DNA of 64,000 nucleotides from Miscanthus floridulus (Eukaryota; Streptophyta; Magnoliopsida; Poales; Poaceae). The stretch's first letter is position 1. Each line of letters begins with the position of its first letter. Position numbers and translations under genes: made by a program. The notes beneath the pieces were generated by a model. It saw nothing but the letters and a program-made list of their open reading frames with translations, was not told where the DNA came from and ran no database searches. The stretch spans positions 145,221,769 to 145,285,768 of the forward strand of contig NC_089585.1 in the NCBI RefSeq assembly GCF_019320115.1. Direction: 5' to 3'. Positions 44,701 through 55,811 of this stretch are shown one piece after another.

Positions 44701-45118
44701 GGCCGCATCCGATGGGATGTTCTATGGAACATCGAGGGTGCTAACATCGGTGGCGGCGCACCACCTGGAGCTAGACTTCACTGCCATCTGTAGTGGGTAC
44801 ATCAATGGCTAGAGCCCAGAGGCCATCCATGAGCTCGGGAAAAGCTTGCTGCCACATGCACAGTTGGTGCCCAAGCAAGTCTCCGTGTAGTGGGTGATGG
44901 ATGTCCACCATGCGAACGCAGCCGAAGGCGTGCACCAGGAGGATGTCACCTAGACTGTGGATGGCATAGAGTCTAGGTTGGAAGCAAACGTCGCCTCGCC
45001 TCAATCCACCCCAAGTGGCATCTAGCCAGAGAGCGAGCAACCCCTACCTTCACCGGTCGCGCCGTCAATCGATGCCGTCGGGCAGCCACAATAGGAATTA
45101 GAGTAAAAGTAGATTAGC
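41738..45118 (+). pseudogene. Antisense ORF of the Tat-like element (putative gypsy-type transposon domain), spliced and decayed
   Basis: It runs opposite to gag. The start MSSWRSSIVRESVLAAFTEK leads to GLLPPKEVAHWRAP and VVSFLAFHEHDLGYPTHWFL, text I recognise as the plant putative gypsy-type transposon domain (PF04195-like), about residues 25-200. A TAG stands at 42509, but the frame continues to an intron (GT at 42602, AG at 42680-42681) and re-enters in phase at GLGVYKSRPHFLKGPEG. The next part is a lysine-rich stretch, a low-complexity linker, then coiled-coil segments (LAQTRVKLEEALEWVNYVQQ; LEQDLEIARATIGRNAEALA) with another probable intron at about 43888-43961. A frameshift lies near 43480. 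Most internal stops are TAG or TGA at positions where glutamine or arginine is expected. Extra antisense ORFs of this type occur in Tat-lineage elements; their role is unknown, and this one is not translatable as a whole. Confidence 0.75.
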
Positions 45119-45592
45119 AGATGTAAAAGTTAAGTTTATGGGGGAGCCCCCGTGTGAACAGTACGTATAGCGAATACATCAATTTTTGTTTTGTGATGAA
45201 TTTACTTCATTCAGGGAAGCTTGTCCCATCTGTTCCTTATTTTTACCTTAGCATAGCTTTGTTTTTATTCTTTCTTCTTCGCACCTACCTGTTTGTCCCG
45301 TAGGCTACAACCTTAAGAGCCTAGGCATGGCCCGCAAGGCTCAGCTGCTCATAACCGTAGGTAGAGGCGGGGTGCAATCGGTCGGAATGTTGAAGCAAAG
45401 TTACGTAAGATAATTAAAGGAACAGACTACCCTTTCATTCGAGTAAAAAATATATTTGCCATATGATAGTAAATAGGAAGAGAGGTGGTACCACACCTCC
45501 ATGGAGCCCCCGAGCGACCTGAGCTGAAAGTGTTCTGGCCAGGGTCCTTTGTAGGAGCGAACGTTGAATGAAAAAATGGTAAGACCGAATTT
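45119..45592. other. Gap between the antisense ORF and the pol remnant
   Basis: Convergent region where the plus-strand antisense ORF and minus-strand gag-pol end. AT-rich near 45180-45290. No coding signal. Confidence 0.5.
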
Positions 45593-45713
45593 TTAAGGGA
45601 AGAAACGACGTAACTGTTCGATATTCTAAGTGTTGGAGAGAACATCGCCGTTGTTGTCCTTCAGTCGATATGCACCCGATTGGATTACTTCGGTCACCGT
45701 ATAGGGTCGATCC
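45593..45713 (-). pseudogene. Integrase C-terminal remnant
   Basis: A minus-strand frame reads PYTVTEVIQSGAYRLKDNNG followed by DVLSNT, a TAG, NIEQLRRFFP and TAA at 45593-45595. This is the characteristic last 40 residues of grass Ty3/gypsy integrase, where the stop replaces tryptophan (WNIEQLRRF). It begins directly after the protease region, with no reverse transcriptase, RNase H or integrase core between. Confidence 0.8.
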
Positions 45714-46433
45714 CCACCACCTTAGTTTCCTCGAGTGGGTAGAAGGCCATCGAGGGGGTTGGTTTGTTGCAGTCTGGGACTACTAGGGTCGACGCTTCCT
45801 CGAGCCGCGGGAGCTCAGAAGAATTGATGACCGTAGTGGTGAGCTCGTAATGCTCATGGTCGCACGTGAAGGCGTGCGAGAAGGTGCTACCCACAGTGAT
45901 GACACCGTTCGGTCCTGGCATCTTCAACTTTAGGTAGATGTAGTTGGGGACCGCCATGAACTTGGCATAGCATGGCCGCCCCAAGATAGCGTGGTAAGAC
46001 CCGGGAGTCTACCACCTCGAAGGTAAGCACCTCTGAGCAGAAGTTGGCTCGATTGCCAAACATGACGGGCAGGTCGATTGGCCCAAGCGGGTATGCCTGC
46101 GCTCTTGGGATCTTGCCGTGGAAGGGAGAGATCACCGGTCGGAGCACCGATTGGGGGATGCACATGGCGTCGAGGGTGTCGACGTAGAGGATGTTGAGGC
46201 CGCTGCCTCCGTCCATCAGCACCTTGGTGAGGCGCTTCTTACGAATAATGGGGTCGACGATGAGTGGATAGCGCCCTAGTCTGGCGACATGGGATGGATG
46301 GTCCCTCCGATCAAAAGTGATCGGATATTCTGACCAGTGAAGGAAGGAGGGGACGGTCATTTTGGCGATGCACGCCTCTCGGTAGCGCACTTTGTGTTAG
46401 CGCTTGGAGTAGATGGCATCGGATCCCCCAAAG
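45714..46433 (-). pseudogene. Retroviral-type aspartic protease region of the Tat-like element
   Basis: A minus-strand frame includes FDRRDHPSHVARLGRYPLIV, then the active-site block KVLMDGGSGLNILYVDTLDA (about 46190-46220), in which the usual D-[ST]-G is DGG as in many grass gypsy elements. IDLPVMFGNRANFCSEVLTF follows. A frameshift near 45990 separates it from YHAILGRPCYAKFMAVPNYI and FYPLEETKVVGID. The protein would cleave Gag-Pol; here it cannot be made intact. Confidence 0.8.
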
Positions 46434-48736
46434 ATCATGATGCATTCCTCGGGTTTGGGGAAGTCATCCCCATCCTTGCCCACCATGCCTTCTTTCTTGG
46501 CTGCTGCCTCCTTGCCCTTTTCTTCTTTTGGCCCACCGACCTATTGCAGGAAGTGCTTGAGGAGCCGCAGTCCTTGTAGAGGTGTTTGATGGGGTAAGCA
46601 TGGTTGGTGCAGGGGCTATCCATGAGCTTGCCAAAGTGGTCAGGCAGGCCCTGCTGGGGCTGCTTCCCCGTGCGATCAGCTGTGGCGACCAACGCGGAGT
46701 TGGCAGGTCGGCGCCAATCCTTCTTGTTCTTCTTGCCCCTTTGCGTGGAGGGGCTCTCATCTTGGTCCTCGTGCTTGGCCTTGCCCTTGTCCCGGCCTCC
46801 GTTGAAGACCGCCTCCTCGTCGGAGGCGTGGTTCGTGGCGCCGTCGAGCAGGTCACGGGTGGTATGGGGCTTCAGGCAGCCAAGCTTGTGGATCAGGGAC
46901 TCGCAAGTTGTCTCGGAGAGGAATGCGCTAATGACGTCTGCATCGACGACATCAGTTAGCCAGTTGCACCACCTTGAGAACCTACGGATGTAATCCCATA
47001 AGGACTCGTTGGGCTCCAACTGGCAGCTCTTGAGGTCCCAGGAGTTTTCAGGGCAGACATACGTCCCCTGGAAATTCGTAACGAAGACCCTCTTGAGGTC
47101 CGCCTAGTCGTGGATGCTGTCGTGCGAGAGGAATTTGAGCCATGCTTGAACATGTTCCCTCACACAGATGGGGAGGTACTGAATGATGAAGTGATCATCA
47201 TCCACTCCTCCGGCTCGGTAGGCGAGCCGAAAGTCTTCGAGCCATATTTTGGGGTTCGTCTCCCTGGTATAATTGGCGATGTTGGTAGGTGGTCAGAAGC
47301 GCTATGGGAACGACGCTCTCTGGATGCGTCGGCCAAAGGCCCGTGGTCTTGGGCCATCTAGGCTAGGACTCCGGTCATCTAGTCGATGACCACGCCTAGG
47401 GTGCGTCTCCTCGGTCTCCTCGATGTTCTAGTCAGAGCCCATGTCGTCTGCTCTCACTGCCGCCTAATGGACGTCATCATCATGCTGGGCCCGACGCCGG
47501 TTGCTGATGACGCTGCGAGCGTCTTGGTTCGTCCTGAGGCGTTCATGCACAGGCGGTCGGTGTGGAGCGGGTACCAGGTCAGGCTATGGCGCAGCTGCGC
47601 CCTCCTGTGCCATGCTCGATGGCTATAGTGGTGAGCGAATAGAGCGATTTGTCTAGTGCTTCCCCACTCCCCTGGTGGGGAGAGAGGTTGTGAGTCGGTG
47701 TCGCGATGCGGAGCTCTCCGCCTATTGAACGGTGGTGGTTTCCACCAGTGTCCGGAGGTTCCGGTGGATCGCCTATTCCTTGGGGTTGTCCGGCTCAGGA
47801 AGGCCGTGCAGAAGCATCGCCGCCATGGTGATGTTTTGGCCAGCCTGAGCAAACCGTGGGGGATTGTTCCCCCATCCATGATGTTGCGCTAGACCTGGTG
47901 GGCGTGACCCCGAGCGTCGCTCGTCGGGTTACGCACACAGGGCGCATCATGGTGCGCCGAGCGTGCTGGCGTAGGTGGTGGCTGGTTCTACCGCCTTTGT
48001 CGTAGCTCCTCGACGTGCGCCTGGGCACATGCGAGGGCATCCGCGTGAGGGTCCAGAGGGGTGTGGGTCTAAAGAGACTCCACTACCACCGGCAGCTGTC
48101 CCAGGGCATCTGCCATAGCACACTCCCGAGACAGAGGGTGGCTAGGTGCCACGACGTCGCCGATGCTAGAGCCATCTCTCTCAACATCATCATCCAAGAG
48201 GTCGTGAAAAGAGGCGGGAGTGTAGCTCATCATCCCCACGAATTTGAATGTGGGAGGGGGCGGCGCCAGCATCCTTTGGAGCCCTCGGGCATCCACGTCC
48301 ATGGGGGATGCGAGGGCGTATGGGAACCGGTTTCATGGCGGTCGTGGTAGGGACAACGGGGTCCCTCTGGAGAATCAGCGAAAGACAGTAAATAGCGAGT
48401 AAATAACAAGCGTACATTGCTCATAGTGGGGTTTGAGCAGAGCGTATGCTCGGAACAAAGTGCAGGCGCCTCGCCATTGAAGTCATCGGGTGCCCCGGAG
48501 CCTATGGAGGATGTGCCTCCTCCAACGGGCGCTGGAATAAATGCCTCCTCGTGGAGGTGCAGCGCGTCGAGCCGGTCGGCGACAAAGTCTAGGCTTCCGA
48601 AGAGGAAGGCTTGGGAGGGCTCAAAGATGGGAGGATCCCACATCCCAACAGGTGGGAGTGCAGGAAACTCTAGTGAGCCGAAGCGAGTCATATCGCTTGA
48701 GCCCACCATGGCAGAGATGGCGGAAAAGTGGGCCAT
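46434..48736 (-). pseudogene. Gag of the Tat-like element, degraded
   Basis: The frame downstream of the primer site opens with MAHFSAISAMVGSSDMTRFG. Further along are SYTPASFHDLLDDDVERDGS, then NPKIWLEDFRLAYRAGGVDD (about 47200-47260), the FQGTYVCPENSWDLKSCQLE block and LWDYIRRFSRWCNWLTDVVD, all typical of the retrotransposon Gag capsid domain in grass gypsy elements. A basic tail (KKKRARRQQPRKKAWW) lies near 46470-46520. Stops interrupt it in several places, mostly TAG, including one replacing tryptophan in the HD*ADL stretch near 47107. Gag would form the particle; this copy is not translatable. Confidence 0.8.
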
Positions 48737-48769
48737 CCGATGACCAAAAGTGTGGATGTACGGCGTCTT

Positions 48770-48788
48770 CCCCACGGACGACGCCAAC
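48770..48788 (-). other. Primer-binding site of the Tat-like element
   Basis: On the minus strand, GTTGGCGTCGTCCGTGGGG follows the right LTR. It resembles the TTGGCGCCGTCTGTGGGG primer site common in grass gypsy elements. Its position confirms that the right LTR is the 5' LTR and that the element reads leftward. Confidence 0.65.
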
Positions 48789-51700
48789 TGTCAGTGTAGA
48801 AAGTGACCAACACGTAAATATTTGTAGTTTTGCCGTACGTTGTGATCGGATGTGGCCTAACACTCAATGACACAGGGGTTATATTGGTTCAGGCAATGTG
48901 CCCTACGTCCAGTCTGAGTCAGTCGGTGACTTTATTCCTGAGACCAGGTGCTCAAAGTTTGCTGTGGGATTTCAAACGGAAGGGAGAAATATGGGGGGGT
49001 GCAAGAGGTCCAGTCAGACTCTGGTCTAAAGGGCCGAGAGTGATGGGAGCTCCGCTATGTGTTAAGTGTTCGAACGTCTGTTGTTTATTGGGATCCTCGA
49101 TCGTTCAGATCATGTGTATGTTGTTTGAGTTGTCCACTGATCCTCCTATTGGGAGAGAGCGCATCCCCTTTTATAGATGAAGGGGACAGCCTTACAAGCG
49201 AGAGAGAGAGAGTACATATACTACTAAGTCTTGTTGCCCATGCCATCGGGTATAAGATGATTGTAGGCGCCCATAACACTGTTGATATCAGACGCATGTG
49301 GGAGGTTTTTACTGTGTTCTCCATGTAGGGCAAATGATGGCGTCAACAACACTGTTGATGCCCAGAGGCATGTTGGGTGAGTCTTACCGTGTTTGTCTGG
49401 TATGGGAGTTGATGGCGCCCACAATACTATAGGGTAAATATCGACGCCCACAACACTGCTTGGGTTCTGGCATACCTGGAAGGTTACAGGTGTGACAGAA
49501 CCGCCCAATTTATACAAGATCAAGTATGGTTGTCCCCGCTAACACGTTGACACACCCATACTTTCACTCATATAAACCCGGTAGTCCGCCGAGTGTCTCG
49601 AAAGACCTCGGTAAATCAACATCACAACCAAGATCGCGTGATTAAGCAAATACACATCACATACATCGGGTTGCAGCGGAAATAATATTACAAAGGGGTT
49701 AACAAATAATAGTACAAGTTCGGATTTCAAAACCGCTTAGTGAAAACAATATAGCTTTCAAATGATTACATTAATATAAGTTCCAAATATATTGCTAGCA
49801 TAGTGACATCATCCGACAAAAGCATAGAGATGAGAAGTAAGTATAGAATCACCGAGCCCACCGGCGGTTAGCCACCATCATCAACAGGTCGAGAACATCA
49901 CCTGCAACAAGGTGGGATAAACCCTGAGTACTCGAATGTACTCAGCCAGACTTACCCGTCTTAAAACAAAATAAAGCGACACCAAGGATTATGTATGGCT
50001 TTCTTTAGTGGGCTAGCTGACTTGTTTGCGAAAAGCATAAGCTATCATGAAGAAACCATTTTAAGTACTTTGCATCATCTTTATTATGACCTATCCATCT
50101 AGGTAAGCATCTATACTATAGCAATCACTTGATTAACCAATAACATCTAGTTACCAATTTAGATTTAGCATATCCCATACCATCCAGATAACCATCATTG
50201 TTCCATAATAATTACTACGATGCAGTAACTCGAGTCAAGTGCTCACTATCCAGGAGCGATGGCGATTCGAATCGATTCCTAGCCAGCTGGTGATTTATTC
50301 CTTACACAAACCTCACTCACCCGCTAAAGTGAGATATTGATCACCGAGTCAACTATCCAGGAATCTCGAGTTTTCCAGGAACCACATGTACCCGGGGGCC
50401 GACCGACTGCACTTTGGTCTTATCATCTCGCCCCCGTGTCCTACCACACCTGCTCCGGCACAGTGCGCTGCGGGCAATCTACTCGGCCCGAATAATCTCC
50501 CAGCTTCGCGGTCGGAAGGTACTTTATCCGGCCAGCTAAATGTAAGGCATGCGTTCAACATGACTCGAGGGCCAACAACGGTTGGTCCTTAATCGACACA
50601 GACGGAAACTAACAGCACCCCAGAACCCTGTCTGGTTGCCTCCAACTTTTTCCGTCCGGTCTCCAATTATCCATCACACATGGTTAATTCCAGGATATCA
50701 TTCTTTCCATAGCTAAATTCTTCTAGTAACCACCTATAATGTAGGTGACCGGATATCTCCGATCGCTACCGGTCTAAGCAAGGCTAAGCAGTTATTCGAT
50801 CCTGATCTAATAGGGTAAAAAGGTAATAAGGTAGGCAAGGATAGTAATAAATGCATCAACAGTTTCAATCAACTCCTATAACTTAATGCAACAATATATA
50901 ACTCGTATATAGAAAGAATTGCTTTTATAAAGTAGGAGACTTAGAATGCTCCGGGGCTTGCCTAGGACCCGACACAAGTCAGTTCAGTTAGCTTGCACCG
51001 TCTCTGGGTTCGGCTCCAACATCCCGTCCTTCATGAGGTTCATCTAGCGTACCTAAATGAGATTCAAGATGTATGTGTATGAATGTGATGAATTGTAACA
51101 CAAGATGCATCACATAAGCATTCAAGATAAACACAAGATTATGCAAGACATAGACACCAATAGCTATTTAACTAACCTCACACCACTAACTATAGAGAGC
51201 AAGCACATCAAGCATGGCACAAGTTTCCCAAGATCTCAGGTGCTCTAACTCAGTCATCATTCAAGGCATAAGTCACACTTAACAATATACAAGCAAACAC
51301 TATAATTGGAATCTGCCAATTTCTGGACATGCAAACAGCAGCTACAAGATTTAGCTATAACTGGAGTTACACAAATCCAAATGACATGCAACAAGACAAT
51401 CTAGAAAGCTTATGGAATTTTCGACAATTCATCTTTAATCATATTAGCATGATTCTCAAGTTAACTAAGTCAAATATATCCATTTACAGAAACTGGTCCA
51501 CAATTGACAGAAAACAGCCATTTCTGAAACCCAACTTTAAACAGCTGTAACTCTTAAACTACTTGGCCAAATGACACCAAATTTTAATAAAAGCTAGATA
51601 CATGAATTATATACAACTTTTGTATAAACAAGTTTCACAACAAAGCACATTATCATGAAGAACTTTGCTAAGTTCCCAGATCTGTCCATAAACCACATCG

Positions 51701-54575
51701 GCAAGAAAATAATTATTAACTTATGTTGCAAATTCATAATTGGGCAAAACCAACTTTACCAACATTTCACACATGACTAAATAACACCAGAAAACCTAGT
51801 GTCCATGACCAATTAAATTCTTTTAATGCATTTCTTAATTTATTTTAGATAACAAGGTGACTTAATGAACATATACCAAAAGTATACAATAAATTCTACA
51901 AAAATTACAGTGGCTCACATATCCTCTCAATAGTCTACTGTACAAATTTTATTCCATTTGAATATGTATAGCAACCTCTATGAAAAGAACAAGTTACTAA
52001 AGCAAGAAATCATGTGAGAGCGAGATAAACTAATAACTCACTCATACTTCACCCAATACTCATGAAATTTTTACCACACATCAACTATCACATGAGTAGC
52101 ATGCCACAAAAATTTCACTTCATTTGGAGCCCTAGATCTACAGTTATGAAAAATAACAAATTCAACTAGCATTACAACCTTACTGCACAAATCTATTTTT
52201 ACCGCAAAATATTTAAACTAAAGCATGCCATATTATAGATCCACTGCATAGACAATTTCACAAGGATTCCAAAAAGTCCTCATTTACTATTTTACGAATT
52301 TTCTACGATTTACTATGAATTTCTAAAGTTCCTGCAAAATAATTACAAACCAGTCCTTACGGCACTATTCACATGAGTCACAGGTTCTGCAGAAAGGCCC
52401 TTCTCTTTTCTTGAATTCGAGCACGAAGCCCCTGGTCGGAAAACAGAGCAGAGGAGCGGCCGGCTCGCGGCTCCGACCGGCTGTGGGCGTCGATGGCGGC
52501 GGTGGAGTGGCAGGGGAGGACCAGGGGTCCCGCGCGCACACGCTGGGCTGCTCAGCTTGGCCCGACGCGGCCTGTGGTGGCGCGGCCACAGAAGCCGGTG
52601 GCTCGAGCCCGCCGGAACTGGCGGCGACGGCGCTCCGGCGGCCGCGGTGACTGAAAAAGGGGCGTAGGAGGGGCGTCGTGATGCGACGGATGCGTAGCGA
52701 CGCTCGGTGCAGGCGCAGGAGGGCTGTAGGCGAGGGAGCAGCGGTGGCACGGGAGCTTGGCGGCGGCGGCCATGGCGGCTCCGCTCTGGTGCGGCCAGAG
52801 CGCGAGCGAGAGAGTGAGAAGGAACGAGACAGCTCTGTCGCTCGGTTAAGGAGGAGTAGGGCATGCAGCAGCGCATGGCACTGGGGTAGGACACGCGTCG
52901 GCAAGCTGCGGCCACGCGGCAATGGTGGTAGCGCGCTCCGGTGCTTGCTGACACGGAGACAATTCATCGAGCACGTGGCGTGCGCTGGAGTTGACAAGGT
53001 GGGGAGGTGATTTGGGCCACTTCCGGGCCAAATCAAACCTTGGGCCAAAAATGAAGTTTGATCACCTCGGCCTGCTCTACATTTTTCATTAAGGCACTCC
53101 AGTCATTTGAGCAACATAACCATGGGTAATTTAATCTCCAAAGTGGCATTGTCAGTGCATTGACGGCGATTAACAAACTCCAAAATTGAGGGCCATAACA
53201 AGGTCAAACGAGTGCCATCCTTTTACATGATCTTCTCCATGAACTTAGCTCCAACTTTTATTTTTGGACCAACTCAAGTTGCTTAACGAATTTCGGAGAA
53301 CGCGGAATGCCAACGTCGTTGCTTAGCGAAACTCCAGACTTAGAATATTTCTAAGTGCTGAAAACAACAGCAAATTCGATCTTGTGACCTCGATTTGACT
53401 TACTTTCAAGCTGATCTAGTTCTTAGTCCAAAAATAAAGTTTGTTCTACATGATATGGACTACAACTTTCATTTAAGGTCCAACCTCAAAACTAGTATAG
53501 AACCTACTGTCCTACTTTGACCAAAGTAGGATCACGATGAAGCTTAAATTATCCTTTTTGATCCATTGGAGCATTTTCTTGGCATTTGCCCAACATGAAC
53601 CTTTCATGACTTTTGTTGTAGAGTTCATCTAGAGTCATTTGGGCATGGTTGCAAGATTTGGTTGACATCTCATGTTCTCATTCACTTAATAGTGTAATTT
53701 AAGCACTTAGCAAAGTCATTCCAATAAGGATATAACTTATCATTTCATGTGACTTTTTGATTCCAAACTTCCTGAAACTTTTCCAGTGATCAATATAGAT
53801 GGATATTGATGTGAGACATATGAAAGAAGCACCTTCAACATTACTTAGGTATATATATATGAAAAGGGCCAATATACAAGCAAAGGTGTAATATCCAAGT
53901 TTAGGTTGGGGCTCAATTCCATAGGTGGACCTTGACATCTTCATCATCACTTAATATGCCATGTTTGAGCTCAAACCCATTGCTTAACTGGTGGCAAACA
54001 CCTGGGGTGTTACAACAGGGCACCCTTCTGGCATGTCCTGTCGGTACTGTCCTGCAGGTGTACAAGGTACGGTCCTTGGTTTTGTGGTTGACTTGAGCGT
54101 CCTGCTTTACTTGCTCCGCCCATTTCCTGATCCTCTCCGAGCGGGCGTCCCCGGTCGGCTGGTCCCAGTCGGCTCCGACTGCGCCAGTCGGAGAAGAACT
54201 ATAAGCAGGGGTTTGGTGTATCCCCGGTCAGAGACACGGGTCGGAGTCGGAAGCGTTGTTGGCCAGGCCTTCCAGTCGGAGAGGCGGGCCGGAGTCGGAA
54301 GCAAGCGATGTTCCTCCTCGGCTAGGCCTTCCGATCGGAGAGGTGGGCCAGAGTTGGAAGCGAGGTCATCCGGTCGGAGAGGCGGGCCAGAGTCGGAAGC
54401 AGGCGTCGTTCCTCTTTGGCCAGGCCTTCCGGTCGGAGATTGGATCGCCCTTCTGGCCTGTCGTTAGGTTTTTGGGCCGGCCCAGGAGTTACGCGTCGTT
54501 GGTAACGTTATCTGTTGGGCCGAACCTTTGTTGGGAAGCCGGTCCATGAGGGACCCCAGGTTTATGAACCTGACA
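48789..54575 (-). repeat. 5' LTR of the Tat-like element, carrying a nested 4.5 kb solo LTR
   Basis: The native parts are 48789-49490 and 54015-54575. They align with the left LTR, e.g. TGTTTGAGTTGTCCACTGAT, CTTGGGTTCTGGCATRCC and GGCATGTCCTGTCGGTACTG on either side of the insertion. Confidence 0.88.
49491..54014 (-). mobile_element. Large solo LTR (4.5 kb), probably Tekay/Del-type Ty3/gypsy
   Basis: It is flanked by perfect ACAGG repeats at 49486-49490 and 54015-54019. Read on the minus strand it begins TGTAACACCCC and ends TTCTGTCACA, so TG...CA holds. It contains no primer site, gag or pol, and the sequence on either side is continuous Tat LTR. Long LTRs beginning TGTAACACCC are typical of the Tekay/Del lineage, which is the only basis for that call. 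A GC-rich block at 52380-53010 opens frames up to 227 codons on the minus strand, with arginine, proline and serine bias and no domain. Confidence 0.8.
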
Positions 54576-54580
54576 GGGGG

Positions 54581-55224
54581 TTTTGGGGGCTGCAGCCACG
54601 ACACGGTGGTGGAGGCTGGCGAGACGGCAGCGGAGGAAGGTGGTTGGGCGGGGCTGGCAGTGCGGGCGTTGCGGCGGAGCTCTCTGATGTCATGCCCTAG
54701 GATTAGGGGGGCGGGGTCGAGGGGCGGGGTGGCTCCCTCCGCCGGCCGCTGATGGTGGGGGCACGGGTGAGGACGAAGACGGGGACGTCGTTGGTGCGCT
54801 TCCCCGTGGTTAGTGGAGGGTGGAGGTGGGAGGTGGGAGACGCGGCCGGCGGCGAGGCAGCTGCTGGTCGGTGGTGGCCAGGGAGGAGGGGGAGGGGGTA
54901 GGCAGGGCAACGCGAGGAGGAAGACGACATGAGCGCATGACCGGTCATGTCATATCGGCCTCCCTAAAAAAGGTTCTAGACAGGCCCGTTTAGAACAAAG
55001 GAAATGCAAATAGAGGAAAGATTTGGAGATTGGTCTATTTCACAGGAATTAAAATATCCACTTGGACCTAAAAATTTGCGGAAGGCCGAGGGAACAAGCA
55101 GAAGTGTGCGTGAGAGAGAAGGCACCGCACCGAGCATGACGGAGCTGGTGCTTCGACGATCGAGCAGAACTATATGCAGGTCAGGTTAAGTGCTATGCTA
55201 AACTGCTAATGGTTACTGCAAGAC
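54581..55224. other. GC-rich then AT-rich spacer right of the Tat-like element
   Basis: GC-rich sequence to about 54950 gives proline/serine-rich frames on the minus strand and glycine-rich ones on plus, without domains. It could be a gene or promoter fragment interrupted by the Tat insertion, since the left flank at 35580-35770 is also GC-rich. Not assigned. Confidence 0.35.
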
Positions 55225-55227
55225 TTA

Positions 55228-55423
55228 GGCTGCGTTTGGTGGCGCTCTCAACGGCTCTGGCTCTGCTGCGCGCGTCACTGTGCGCTGCCCTCAAAAGGCT
55301 CCTGCTCCGCCTGCCACCAGACATGAGCCCGAGGAGCTAGGTTTTGGGTGCTCCGGTCGGCTCCGTCATAGTGCAGCTACATTGAAGGAGCCGGCGCCGG
55401 TCGGAGCCCCTCCAAACACAGCC
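55228..55423. mobile_element. Tourist-like MITE with TTA target duplication
   Basis: TTA at 55225-55227 and 55424-55426 flank a 196-bp unit. The left end GGCTGCGTTTGGTGGCGCTC and the complement of the right end GGCTGTGTTTGGAGGGGCTC are inverted termini. The GGCTCCGG-rich interior resembles 1973-2216. Confidence 0.85.
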
Positions 55424-55545
55424 TTACAGTTTGCCGTTGCATGACTATAGCAACTCAATCTCGATAATTTATCTTGACGAATTCATCAATGCAGACAAAC
55501 AACACACAATTAGCAAGAACCACCGCACGTCCGCACTGGCAGATA

Positions 55546-55808
55546 GGACCTGTTTGGTTGGAAGCCAAATTTTGCCAAGCCAATTTTAGGGCAAGCCAAA
55601 ATATGGATACACCAATATTAGGGTAAGCCAATATTTTGGTAAGAGAATGAAAGTTTGGTTTGCTACCAACAAGAGAGAAACAATGTTGTGTTGCCAAAAA
55701 TTTAGAGGGCATTGCCAAAATATTGGTACCACACCAATTGAGTGCCAATTCTTTTGAACTTACCCTTATTTTAGTTTGGCAAAGATTGGCTTGCAACCAA
55801 GCATGCCC
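55546..55808. mobile_element. Tourist/Harbinger-like MITE
   Basis: The left end GGACCTGTTTGGTTGGAAGC and the complement of the right end GGGCATGCTTGGTTGCAAGC are long inverted termini. ATA at 55543-55545 and 55809-55811 is the probable 3-bp duplication. Interior GCCAAT/ATTGGC blocks repeat several times. Confidence 0.75.
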
Positions 55809-55811
55809 ATA

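Larger units (their letters stand above)
35775..54575 (-). mobile_element. Tat-like Ty3/gypsy retrotransposon with internal deletion and two nested solo LTRs
   Basis: LTRs at 35775-39451 and 48789-54575 share the terminus TGTCRGTG (left on plus) and GAACCYGACA (right). After removing nested insertions they are about 1261 and 1258 bp. Flanks GGAGG (35770-35774) and GGGGG (54576-54580) are a 5-bp duplication with one change. Gag and protease read on the minus strand, so the 5' LTR is on the right. The interior (39452-48788) holds gag, protease, a short integrase remnant, a plus-strand antisense ORF and a minisatellite near the 3' LTR. An antisense extra ORF and tandem repeats in the 3' untranslated region are known Tat-lineage traits, which is the basis of the lineage call. 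No reverse transcriptase is left. Confidence 0.85.

Noticed and set aside
52343..53048. Minus-strand frames of 203 and 227 codons
   Set aside because: They lie within a solo LTR, overlap each other in different frames and are Arg/Pro/Ser-rich from GC bias.
54464..54910. Proline-rich minus-strand protein
   Set aside because: It crosses the right boundary of the Tat LTR, so it cannot be an original gene; composition-driven.
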